Part shown: piece after piece, positions 1 to 6,169 of the stretch
Layout of the letters: every line of letters starts with the position of its first letter
Numbering within the stretch: position 1 is the stretch's first letter
Assembly: GCA_035506435.1 (NCBI GenBank)
Contig: DATJPK010000074.1
Coordinates: forward strand, 1-18,189
Reading direction: 5' to 3'
DNA from: JACTUA01 sp035506435
Lineage (GTDB): Archaea; Halobacteriota; Methanomicrobia; Methanomicrobiales; JACTUA01
Length of the DNA: 18,189 nt
Position numbers and translations under genes: made by a program
The notes under the pieces: model-generated
Databases searched by the model: none
Told to the model about the DNA's origin: nothing
The model's input: the letters and a program-made list of their open reading frames with translations, nothing else

Positions 1-402
1 GAGCACCTGGTTCCTCCGCTCGAGGTTCCCGGCGAGGTACGAGACGATCGCCGCGACCCAGATGAAGACGATGACCCGGATGACGGCCTTGATCAGGGAA
101 TCCATGACAAGGCCCGAAAAGAGGTAGACGAGGCCCGCGTAGGTCCCGCCGAGGAGTGCCGCAAAGCCGATGGCCTGACGGGGATTGCGGTAGGCGTTCA
201 GGAGGATGGGGATGTAGTAGAGGTGCGGGAACACGTCGGTGATGTCCCGCGTGACCGAGACAACCGTGACGGCGATGGCAAGGCCCGTGGTAAGGGGTAT
301 CGAGATGCCCCAGAGGATATTCATCGTATCCTCGTCCGACAGCCTCGTGGAGCCAGGCATGCGGTACCCCTGCCTCACCGGTATCTTGTCCCGGAACTCC
401 AT
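1..402 (-). CDS. Membrane sensor protein, N-terminal part (probable PAS/histidine kinase), truncated by window edge
   Basis: The frame is open from an ATG at 402 down to base 1, giving 134 residues with no stop, so the rest lies outside the window. Hydrophobic segments are visible at about residues 29-50, 58-72, 76-100 and 103-124, followed by a charged stretch (NLERRNQ) that looks like the start of a cytoplasmic linker. The 'FPHLYYIPILLNAY' region after the first helix resembles the membrane sensor modules that precede PAS and histidine-kinase domains in Methanomicrobiales, so a sensor kinase is the likeliest identity. No kinase motif is within the window, so this is inference. The start is supported by a purine-rich ribosome binding site (GAGGGGAG on the minus strand, 408-415) five bases ahead of the ATG. 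It is divergent from the rps15 operon. Confidence 0.75.
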   Translation of the reverse strand, partial: MEFRDKIPVRQGYRMPGSTRLSDEDTMNILWGISIPLTTGLAIAVTVVSVTRDITDVFPHLYYIPILLNAYRNPRQAIGFAALLGGTYAGLVYLFSGLVMDSLIKAVIRVIVFIWVAAIVSYLAGNLERRNQVL

Positions 403-433
403 ATAGGCTCCCCTCAGCCGCGACTGCGATACC

Positions 434-462
434 CTTATAAACGGTCCCGGTGAACGTATACC
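434..462. promoter_or_regulatory. Candidate divergent TATA boxes between sensor gene and rps15
   Basis: Two AT-rich elements stand out in GC-rich surroundings: CTTATAAAC at 434-442 and GTATACC at 456-462. With the usual archaeal spacing of about 26 bases from TATA centre to transcription start, the rightward rps15 transcript would begin near 464 or near 485. Either would place the whole structured element at 489-571 in its leader. Read leftward, the second box gives a start near 431 that keeps the ribosome binding site of the sensor gene, while the first would start inside it. The assignment to each direction is inference. Confidence 0.45.
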
Positions 463-488
463 CTGCACCGTAATCGTGTGCCGGCGAT

Positions 489-571
489 TGTAAGTCCGAC
501 GTGCCTTCGGGCACGGCCCACGGGGTGGGCTCGGGATTACCAGGGCTGGAAGGCTCTTTTCCCGACTTGCA
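489..571 (+). promoter_or_regulatory. Cloverleaf-like structured RNA in the rps15 5' leader
   Basis: An 83-base stretch folds by eye into a closed four-way junction. The closing stem pairs 489-496 with 564-571 (8 bp, one G-U). Hairpin 1 pairs 500-505 with 510-515 around a TTCG tetraloop. Hairpin 2 pairs 516-521 with 525-530 around GGG. Hairpin 3 pairs 533-536 with 560-563, then, after an asymmetric internal loop, 542-547 with 552-557 around a GGAA (GNRA-type) tetraloop. That is 30 base pairs with two classic stable tetraloops. It ends 12 bases before the rps15 ribosome binding site, so it could be an autoregulatory leader bound by uS15, which recognises junction RNA in 16S rRNA. It could equally be an independent small RNA. 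No C/D box, H/ACA box or tRNA T-loop is present. Confidence 0.6.
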
Positions 572-592
572 GTCCCATTTGCGGAGGAAGCC

Positions 593-1051
593 ATGGCAAG
601 AATGCATGCCCGCCGGAGAGGCAAGGCAGGGTCGGTCCGTCCGAACCGGAAGGAGGCCCCGGCCTGGTCCAACACGGATGCCAAGGAGATCGAGAAGGTC
701 ATCCGTGAGGAACGAAAGCAGGGGAGATCGGCCGCCCAGATCGGTCTCCTGCTCAGGGACAAGTTCGGGGTGCCCGACGTGAAGCTCGCGACGGGGAAGC
801 GCCTCGGGCAGATGCTTCGCGAGATGGGGATGGAATCAAAGATCCCCGAGGACCTGCGGAACCTCATCGAGAAGGCCCTCGGCCTCAGGAAGCACCTTTC
901 CACGAACAAGAACGACCTGCACAACAAGCGGCAGCTGCAGCTCATCGAGTCCAAGGTACGGAGGCTTGTCAGGTACTACATCCGGGCGGGTTCGCTCCCG
1001 CAGGACTGGGTCTACAAGCCGGAGACCGCCGAGATCCTCCTGTCCCGCTGA
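593..1051 (+). CDS. rps15: 30S ribosomal protein uS15
   Basis: This 152-residue protein is archaeal/eukaryotic-type uS15, which binds the central domain of 16S rRNA early in small-subunit assembly. It has the basic archaeal N-terminal extension (MARMHARRRGKAGS), a helical middle part, and the conserved S15 core at about residues 98-130 with the signature LSTNKNDLHNKRQLQLIESK followed by VRRLVRYYI. The length is normal for the archaeal form. The ATG at 593 is preceded by GGAGG at 583-587, five bases upstream. It is the first gene of a five-gene operon, with recJ starting four bases after its stop codon. The folded leader immediately upstream suggests post-transcriptional control, which is unproven. 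Confidence 0.97.
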   Translation: MARMHARRRGKAGSVRPNRKEAPAWSNTDAKEIEKVIREERKQGRSAAQIGLLLRDKFGVPDVKLATGKRLGQMLREMGMESKIPEDLRNLIEKALGLRKHLSTNKNDLHNKRQLQLIESKVRRLVRYYIRAGSLPQDWVYKPETAEILLSR

Positions 1052-1055
1052 GAAC

Positions 1056-2267
1056 ATGCCGCTCGACGCAGACGCGGAACAGCTCGCGCACCACCTCCTC
1101 GCCCAGGAGTTCGTGGAGATCTTCGCCCACCACGACGCCGACGGGATAGCGGCAGGGGCCATCATCGCGACTGCCCTCTCCCGCCGGGGCCGTGCGTTCC
1201 GGATCAGGTGCGTGCCGAGGATCGCCCCCGCCGACCTGACCGGCGGGGCCGGCGTCCTCCTCTGCGATTTCGGGGCGTCCCGGGAGGACCTGCCCCCCCA
1301 TGTCATGGTCATCGACCACCACCCGGCACGGTTCGACGGCGAGTTCCACGTGAACCCCGCACGCGACTCCCCCGCGGCGGGGGGCGAGGTCACGGCGGCG
1401 GGCGCCGCCTACCTCGTCGCCCGGCACCTGGGGGAGAACCGGGACCTGGCCGGGATGGCCCTCGTCGGGATGATCGGCGACCACCAGGCATGCACCGGCC
1501 CGAACCGCGAGATCCTGAACGACGGGATCGCGAACGGGTTCATCACCACGGGCCGCGGGGTCCTCCTGCCGGGCCGTAACCTTGCCGAGGGGCTTGCCCT
1601 CTCGACCCGGCCCTACCTCGAGGACGTCAGCGGGGACGAGGCGGCGGCAGGGAAGCTCGTCGCCGAGTGCACCGCCGACGGGAAGGTCTCCCTCGACACT
1701 CTCCTCTCCCTCGTTGTCCTCAGGGCCGCGGGATCGGCTGCCCCGGCCGCGCTCGAGTCCCTCTACGGCGACACGTACACCCTCGAAAAGGAGGCCATTC
1801 CCAACCTCCATTCCCTCGCCGCCGTCATCGACGCCTGCGGGAGGGCGGGTATGGGCGGACTTGCGGTCTCGATCCTCCTGTCCCGGCGGCTCCCGGAAAC
1901 CGGCGCCTGGGAGGGGCTCAGGTCCTACCGGGCGAGGGTGATCGCGGCCATCCAGGCGGCGGAGCCCCTCGACCGGGACGGCTGGTATGCCGTCGGTGAC
2001 GCCTCGGTGAACGGCCCCGTCGCGGACGCCCTCGTCCTCTCACGGGGCGGCGACCGGCCGGTCTTTGTCTTCTCGCCGGACGAGGGTGTCTGGCACGTCT
2101 CGGCCCGCTGCCCGGCAGGGGCGAGGATGGACCTCGAGACCATCGTCCGGGACCTCGCGCGCAGCTGCGACGGCGACGGCGGGGGCCACCGGTGCCGGGC
2201 AGGGGCGACCATCAGCGACCGGTACCTGGACCAGTTCAGGAAAGGCCTCGCGGAGGCGACGGCATGA
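1056..2267 (+). CDS. recJ: DHH-family phosphoesterase, archaeal RecJ-like nuclease
   Basis: A 403-residue protein of the archaeal RecJ/GAN type, a single-strand exonuclease family that associates with replication (GINS/CMG) or repair. The DHH domain metal-binding motifs are all visible: HHDADG (25-30), CDFG (70-73), IDHHP (86-90) and GDHQ (141-144). The C-terminal DHHA1 domain carries its GGGHRCRAGA motif from residue 375. An in-frame upstream start at 966 would read through the uS15 gene and was rejected in favour of the ATG at 1056, which gives a normal N-terminus. No clear ribosome binding site is seen, so translation is probably coupled to rps15. Its stop overlaps the pcc1 start. Whether it is a DNA exonuclease or acts on RNA or nucleotides cannot be told from sequence alone. 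Confidence 0.9.
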   Translation: MPLDADAEQLAHHLLAQEFVEIFAHHDADGIAAGAIIATALSRRGRAFRIRCVPRIAPADLTGGAGVLLCDFGASREDLPPHVMVIDHHPARFDGEFHVNPARDSPAAGGEVTAAGAAYLVARHLGENRDLAGMALVGMIGDHQACTGPNREILNDGIANGFITTGRGVLLPGRNLAEGLALSTRPYLEDVSGDEAAAGKLVAECTADGKVSLDTLLSLVVLRAAGSAAPAALESLYGDTYTLEKEAIPNLHSLAAVIDACGRAGMGGLAVSILLSRRLPETGAWEGLRSYRARVIAAIQAAEPLDRDGWYAVGDASVNGPVADALVLSRGGDRPVFVFSPDEGVWHVSARCPAGARMDLETIVRDLARSCDGDGGGHRCRAGATISDRYLDQFRKGLAEATA

Positions 2268-2488
2268 TATCCGTAACCGGGACCATCACCACGCGGCACC
2301 ATGACCCGGAACGGGTCGCCCGGTCCCTCTCGCCGGATAACCTCGCTTCGATGAGGACCGAAGCGAAAGAGGGCGCGGTCGTGACCGTGATCTCCGGCGG
2401 GAACCTCCGGTCGATCATCGCGTCCGTCGACGACTACCTGATGAACCTTGCCATCGCGGAGGACGTATGCACGTGCACTTCCACCTGA
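2264..2488 (+). CDS. pcc1: KEOPS complex subunit Pcc1
   Basis: A 74-residue protein matching the Pcc1 family, the small dimer-forming KEOPS subunit that bridges Kae1 copies. KEOPS makes the t6A37 modification of ANN-decoding tRNAs in archaea. Family hallmarks are the early SLSPDN followed by a methionine (residues 20-30) and the C-terminal VDDYLMNLAIAEDV. The length is typical. The ATG at 2264 overlaps the recJ stop codon (ATGA), which fixes the start and implies translational coupling. Its last 22 bases overlap the start of serS in another frame, so the final few residues (CTCTST) are probably not conserved. Pcc1 next to eS1 and uS15 genes is a recurrent archaeal arrangement. Confidence 0.92.
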   Translation: MISVTGTITTRHHDPERVARSLSPDNLASMRTEAKEGAVVTVISGGNLRSIIASVDDYLMNLAIAEDVCTCTST

Positions 2489-3981
2489 AGGCCGACCTCG
2501 CCTTCTCGAACGAGCTCGGCCCCGACGCAAAGGACGCCGTGGACGCCGCCGTGAGGGAGGCGAATAACCAGCTCTTCAGCAAGGGGGTGCCGAAGGGGGT
2601 TCCTCCGGAGGAGATCGGGAAGATCACCGTCTGGGATGCGGAGGAGAACATCCTTTTCCTCGAGATCGCGAGCGGCGGGTACACCCGGTCCCACGACGCC
2701 CTCTTCCGGTTCAGGAAGCACATCGGGGCTGTTCTGGGCAAACTCCACATCGGCCTCAGGGAGATCCGGGTCCGGGAGTTCCGGGTGACCCTCGGGGGCG
2801 ACGTGCCGGAGTCGGCAATCCCGAAGATCCGGTTCATCCGGATGGCGAAATGCGAGGACGGGAAGGTCGTGCTCGACCTCGACGTCACGACGCAGGACCT
2901 GGAGAACCGGATCCCGGACCGGATCCTGAAGCTCATCGAGGAAAAGGCCCAGGCGGCATCCTACGGGGGAAAGACCGAGCACTGGGAGCTCATCTCCGGG
3001 AGCCCGAAGCGGACGGGGGTGTACTCGGGGAACCCCACCGAGGAAATGGAGAGGCGGCACTGGATCCGGCACGGCTCCTCCCGGGGCCAGTGGATCTACG
3101 GCCCCCAGCCGATCCAGCTCTTCCGGGCGTTCGCCTCCATCGTCGAGGAGGAGATCATCCGGCCCCTCGGGTTTGCCGAGATGGTCTTTCCCAAGGTGGA
3201 CACCTGGGACGTCCTCTCCCGCTCGGGGCATGCGAAGGGCGTCTACCCCGAGATCTACTATGTCTGCGCCCCGAAGACCCGGGACCCGGCGTTCTGGGAG
3301 GGCGTCGCAGACCATTTCAAGGTCACCGGGGAGGTCCCGGTGGAGATGCTCCGCGACCGGATCGACGGGCCCATCGGGGCACTCTGCTATGCCCAGTGCC
3401 CGTCCTTCTGGCCGTTCGTCCAGGGGAGGACCGTCGCAAACGCCTCTCTCCCGGTGAAGGTCTTCGACCGGAGCGGTACCTCGCACCGGTACGAGAGCGG
3501 CGGGATCCACGGGATCGAGCGGGTGGACGAGTTCCACCGGATCGAGCTCGTCTGGTTCGGGACGGTGGAGCAGACGACGAAGCTCGCCGGGGACCTCCAC
3601 CGGGCCTACACCCGGGTCTTCGAGGAGATCCTGGGGCTCGAGTGGCGGTGCGCAAAGGTCACCCCCTGGTTCATGGCCCAGGAGGGCATGGTCGGGGCCT
3701 GCGGCTGCGAGTCGGTCGGGACCACCGATTACGAGGCCTTCCTCCCGTACAGCGGGGCCTGGCTCGAGTTCCAGAACGTCTCGGTGAACGGGGACAAGTA
3801 CCCGAAGGGCTTCAACGTGAAGATCCAGAGCGGCGGGGAATGCTGGTCCGGCTGCTCGGGCATCGGGCTCGAGCGGTGGACGGCGGCCTTCCTCGCCCAG
3901 AAGGGCTTCGACCAGGACAACTGGCCGGAAGCGGTTGTACAGAAAGTGGGAACATTGAACGACGTATTCAGATTCCTGTGA
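2467..3981 (+). CDS. serS: Seryl-tRNA synthetase, methanogen type (type 2)
   Basis: This 504-residue enzyme charges tRNA-Ser (and tRNA-Sec where present) with serine. It is the rare type 2 SerRS of methanogens, not the common form with an N-terminal coiled coil: residues 1-165 form the distinctive alpha/beta tRNA-binding domain. The catalytic core has the zinc ligands expected for this type: C311 (in AQCPSFWPF), E360 (in HRIELVWFG) and probably C463 (in WSGCSGIGLERW). Class II motif 3 is the GLERW arginine at 470. The spacing of 49 residues between the first two ligands equals that reported for the Methanosarcina barkeri enzyme (C306, E355). The ATG at 2467 has a GGAGG ribosome binding site at 2458-2462 inside pcc1 and overlaps that gene by 22 bases. 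Confidence 0.95.
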   Translation: MHVHFHLKADLAFSNELGPDAKDAVDAAVREANNQLFSKGVPKGVPPEEIGKITVWDAEENILFLEIASGGYTRSHDALFRFRKHIGAVLGKLHIGLREIRVREFRVTLGGDVPESAIPKIRFIRMAKCEDGKVVLDLDVTTQDLENRIPDRILKLIEEKAQAASYGGKTEHWELISGSPKRTGVYSGNPTEEMERRHWIRHGSSRGQWIYGPQPIQLFRAFASIVEEEIIRPLGFAEMVFPKVDTWDVLSRSGHAKGVYPEIYYVCAPKTRDPAFWEGVADHFKVTGEVPVEMLRDRIDGPIGALCYAQCPSFWPFVQGRTVANASLPVKVFDRSGTSHRYESGGIHGIERVDEFHRIELVWFGTVEQTTKLAGDLHRAYTRVFEEILGLEWRCAKVTPWFMAQEGMVGACGCESVGTTDYEAFLPYSGAWLEFQNVSVNGDKYPKGFNVKIQSGGECWSGCSGIGLERWTAAFLAQKGFDQDNWPEAVVQKVGTLNDVFRFL

Positions 3982-3997
3982 AGGAGAAGTGACGATT

Positions 3998-4723
3998 ATG
4001 GCAAAGAAGAGTCAGTTGGGAAGAAAGGTCGAGGGCTGGAAGGCGAAGGGCTGGTACAAGATCCATGTGCCCGAGGTCTTCGGCAAGTCGTACATCGGGG
4101 ATACCATCTCGAGCGACCCGACCACCGTGATGGGCCGGATCCTCCAGACGACCCTCGGCGAGATCATCCAGGACTACACGAAGCAGCACATCAAGATCCG
4201 GGTAAAGGTGACCTCGGTCACCGGCGACGCGGCCTACACCGAGTTCGTCGGCCACGAGCTTACCCGGGACTACATGCGCTCGATGGTGAAGCGGCGGACG
4301 TCGCGCATCGACACCGTCCTCCCCGTGAGGACGAAGGACGGGAAGACCCTGCGGATCACGATGACCTGCCTCACGCTCACGCGTGCGAACCTCTCGCAGG
4401 TACATGCCATCCGGTCGTCGATGACGAAGTTCATCCTGTCGTACGCCGCCGCCCGGGAGTTCCCCGCTTTCGTGAAGGAAATGGTGTCGGGGGAGATCAC
4501 GAAGGAGCTCTTCAAGCTCGTGAAGCCCATCTACCCGCTCCGCCGGGTGGAGATCATCAAGTCCCGGGTCGAGCCCGAGGCACAGGCGGGAGCCGCGGGC
4601 GAGGTTCCCCCGGGCGAGCCGGCCGAAGAGAAACCGGCAGCGGTGACCCCGCCGGCGGCACCCGCTCCCCAGCCCCAGCCGGAAGAGAAGGCCGAGGCCC
4701 CTGCCCCGGCCCCGTCTGCCTGA
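3998..4723 (+). CDS. rps3ae: 30S ribosomal protein eS1 (S3Ae) with long Pro/Ala/Glu tail
   Basis: A 241-residue eS1 (S3Ae) protein of the small-subunit platform near the mRNA exit, found in archaea and eukaryotes. Residues 1-190 carry the conserved body, including KGWYKIHVPEVFG near the N-terminus, SSDPTTVMGR (38-47) and IRSSMTKFI near 138-146. From about residue 192 there is a 50-residue low-complexity tail rich in Pro, Ala and Glu (for example APAPQPQPEEKAEAPAPAP). A GTG at 3989 is in frame, but the ATG at 3998 was chosen because it lies about ten bases after GGAG (3982-3985) and gives the normal MAKK start. It is the last gene of the operon, 16 bases after serS, and is followed by a terminator. 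Confidence 0.96.
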   Translation: MAKKSQLGRKVEGWKAKGWYKIHVPEVFGKSYIGDTISSDPTTVMGRILQTTLGEIIQDYTKQHIKIRVKVTSVTGDAAYTEFVGHELTRDYMRSMVKRRTSRIDTVLPVRTKDGKTLRITMTCLTLTRANLSQVHAIRSSMTKFILSYAAAREFPAFVKEMVSGEITKELFKLVKPIYPLRRVEIIKSRVEPEAQAGAAGEVPPGEPAEEKPAAVTPPAAPAPQPQPEEKAEAPAPAPSA

Positions 4724-4744
4724 TATCCTATATCACAGGAATCC

Positions 4745-4780
4745 GGGGGATGTTATCCCCCCGTTCCCACGGGTTTTTTT
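4745..4780 (+). terminator. Hairpin plus T-run after rps3ae
   Basis: GGGGGAT at 4745-4751 pairs perfectly with ATCCCCC at 4755-4761 around a three-base loop. An uninterrupted run of seven T follows at 4774-4780, 22 bases after the stop codon of rps3ae. Archaeal termination depends mainly on the T-run, so this is a good end for the rps15-rps3ae operon. Confidence 0.7.
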
Positions 4781-4936
4781 CGAAACTTCATATCACCACG
4801 GGCTGCTATGCCCCGGCTATCCTCCGAACGGCAATGGGCGGGTGGTGGCGGGTGGAGGTCAGGATATCATGGTGGCGATCGCTACCGGCGCTCGAACCCT
4901 GCATCGTAATGAAGGGGAAGGTGTCATTACTTCCTC
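4781..4936 (+). promoter_or_regulatory. apgM promoter and leader with G-rich repeat and alternative hairpins
   Basis: After the T-run, CGAAACTTCATATC (4781-4794) looks like a BRE plus weak TATA element, giving a start near 4815 and a leader of roughly 120 bases. The leader holds a ten-base G-rich tandem repeat (GCGGGTGG at 4839-4846 and again at 4849-4856). It also holds a near-palindrome (GGTGGC / GCTACC around GATC, 4871-4886). A perfect inverted repeat pairs GTAATGA (4906-4912) with TCATTAC (4924-4930). The only ribosome-binding-like purines (4914-4923) sit inside that hairpin loop and can alternatively pair with CTTCCTC at 4930-4936. The regulatory meaning is inference. Confidence 0.4.
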
Positions 4937-6169
4937 ATGACTGCGGGGAAGGTTCTCCTCCTCGTCCTTGACGGCATCTCGGACCGGCCATGCCCCGAGC
5001 TCGGGGGGAGGACACCCCTCGAGGCGGCAAGGACCCCGAACCTCGACCGGATGGCCCGGGAGGGCATCTGCGGGATCATGGACCCAATCGGGCCGGGGAT
5101 CCGGCCGGGCTCCGACACCGCCCACCTCGCGATCCTCGGGTACCCGCCTGAACGGTACTACACGGGCCGGGGCCCCCTCGAGGCCGAGGGGTGTGGGATC
5201 CACATGGAGCCGGGGATGATCGGCTTCCGGGCGAACTTCGCCACGCTCGGGCCCGATGGCAGGGTGACCGACCGGCGGGCGGGCCGCATCCACGGGACCG
5301 GCCCGCTCTGCGATGCCATCGAGGCGGGGGTCAGGCTGAAGCGGGGCCTCCGGTTCAGCTTCCGGCCCGGGGCGGGCCACCGCGCCGCCTTCGCCCTCAG
5401 GGGGACCGGGCTCGGCGCCTGCGTATCCTCGAACGATCCCAAGGCCGAGGGGCTGGAACCGCCGGCGGTCGCCGCCCTGACGAACGAGGCGAAGGACCGG
5501 CGGACGGCCGATGCCTGCAACGATTTCCTCGCGCAGGCCCGGGCGATCCTCGCCGACCACCCCCTGAACCGGGGCCGGGAGAAGGAGGGGCTCCCGCCGG
5601 CGAATGCCATCCTCATCCGGGGGGCGGGCGAGATGGGAAGGTTCGAACCCTTCGCCGACCGGTACCACCTGCAGGGGAGCGTGATCGCGGCGGCGACGCT
5701 CATCACCGGGATCGGGAGGGTGGTCGGCCTCGAGAGCGTGCCGGTCCCGGACATCACCGGGTCGGCCGACACCAACCTCGATGGGAAGGTCCGGGCCGCG
5801 ATCGGTGAACTCGGGAAGAGGGACTTCGTGCTCCTGAACATCAAGGGGGCTGACGAGGCGGGCCACGACGGCCACCCGCTCGAGAAACGGGACTTCATCG
5901 CCCGGGTCGATGCCGCCCTCGAGCCCCTGCTGTCGCTCGGGGATACCGTCATCGCCGCCTGCGGGGACCACAGCACCCCGTGCGCCATCCGGGACCACAG
6001 CGCCGACCCGGTCCCGCTCGTGATCCATGGGGAGGGGGTGCGGGTAGACGGCGTGATTCGGTTCACCGAGACCGCGTGCGCCGGGGGCGGGCTCCACCGG
6101 ATCCCCGGATCGGCTCTCATGCCCATCCTCCTCGACCTCGTGAACCGGGCAAAGAAGTACGGGGCCTGA
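4937..6169 (+). CDS. apgM: 2,3-bisphosphoglycerate-independent phosphoglycerate mutase, archaeal type
   Basis: A 410-residue ApgM, the alkaline-phosphatase-superfamily mutase that interconverts 3- and 2-phosphoglycerate using two metal ions, in glycolysis/gluconeogenesis. Visible active-site elements are the first metal aspartate in LLLVLDGISDRP (D12), the phosphorylated serine in PGSDTAHLAILGY (S59), the metal cluster DEAGHDGH (306-313) and GDHSTPC (D344, H345). The length is normal for the family. An in-frame stop at 4910-4912 with no start codon after it makes the ATG at 4937 the earliest possible start. No well-spaced ribosome binding site is present; the nearest purines end 13 bases upstream. 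It overlaps the next gene by one base, indicating a two-gene operon. Confidence 0.95.
   Translation: MTAGKVLLLVLDGISDRPCPELGGRTPLEAARTPNLDRMAREGICGIMDPIGPGIRPGSDTAHLAILGYPPERYYTGRGPLEAEGCGIHMEPGMIGFRANFATLGPDGRVTDRRAGRIHGTGPLCDAIEAGVRLKRGLRFSFRPGAGHRAAFALRGTGLGACVSSNDPKAEGLEPPAVAALTNEAKDRRTADACNDFLAQARAILADHPLNRGREKEGLPPANAILIRGAGEMGRFEPFADRYHLQGSVIAAATLITGIGRVVGLESVPVPDITGSADTNLDGKVRAAIGELGKRDFVLLNIKGADEAGHDGHPLEKRDFIARVDAALEPLLSLGDTVIAACGDHSTPCAIRDHSADPVPLVIHGEGVRVDGVIRFTETACAGGGLHRIPGSALMPILLDLVNRAKKYGA

Noticed and set aside
489..571. Reading the rps15 leader structure as a tRNA, C/D or H/ACA guide RNA
   Set aside because: There is no TTC-R-A T-loop with stem, no RTGATGA/CTGA boxes, and no ACA after the closing stem. 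A leader element or unclassified RNA fits better.
966..1055. Possible N-terminal extension of the RecJ-like gene
   Set aside because: It would lie inside rps15 in another frame and adds Arg/Ser-rich residues unlike the family. The ATG at 1056 fits operon spacing.
2434..3600. A 388-codon minus-strand frame opposite serS
   Set aside because: Composition is low-complexity and Pro/Asp/Leu rich, without motifs, opposite a securely identified synthetase gene.
4889..4905. tRNA T-loop-like string (GGGTTCGAGC on the minus strand)
   Set aside because: The flanking bases do not form the required five-pair stem, and no acceptor or anticodon arm can be found around it.
4750..4971. A 73-codon plus-strand frame in the apgM leader
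   Set aside because: It starts inside the rps3ae terminator hairpin, overlaps the apgM start in another frame and lacks a ribosome binding site.
4859..6097. A 412-codon minus-strand frame opposite apgM
   Set aside because: It is a compositional shadow of apgM, with no domain signature and no promoter or ribosome binding site.
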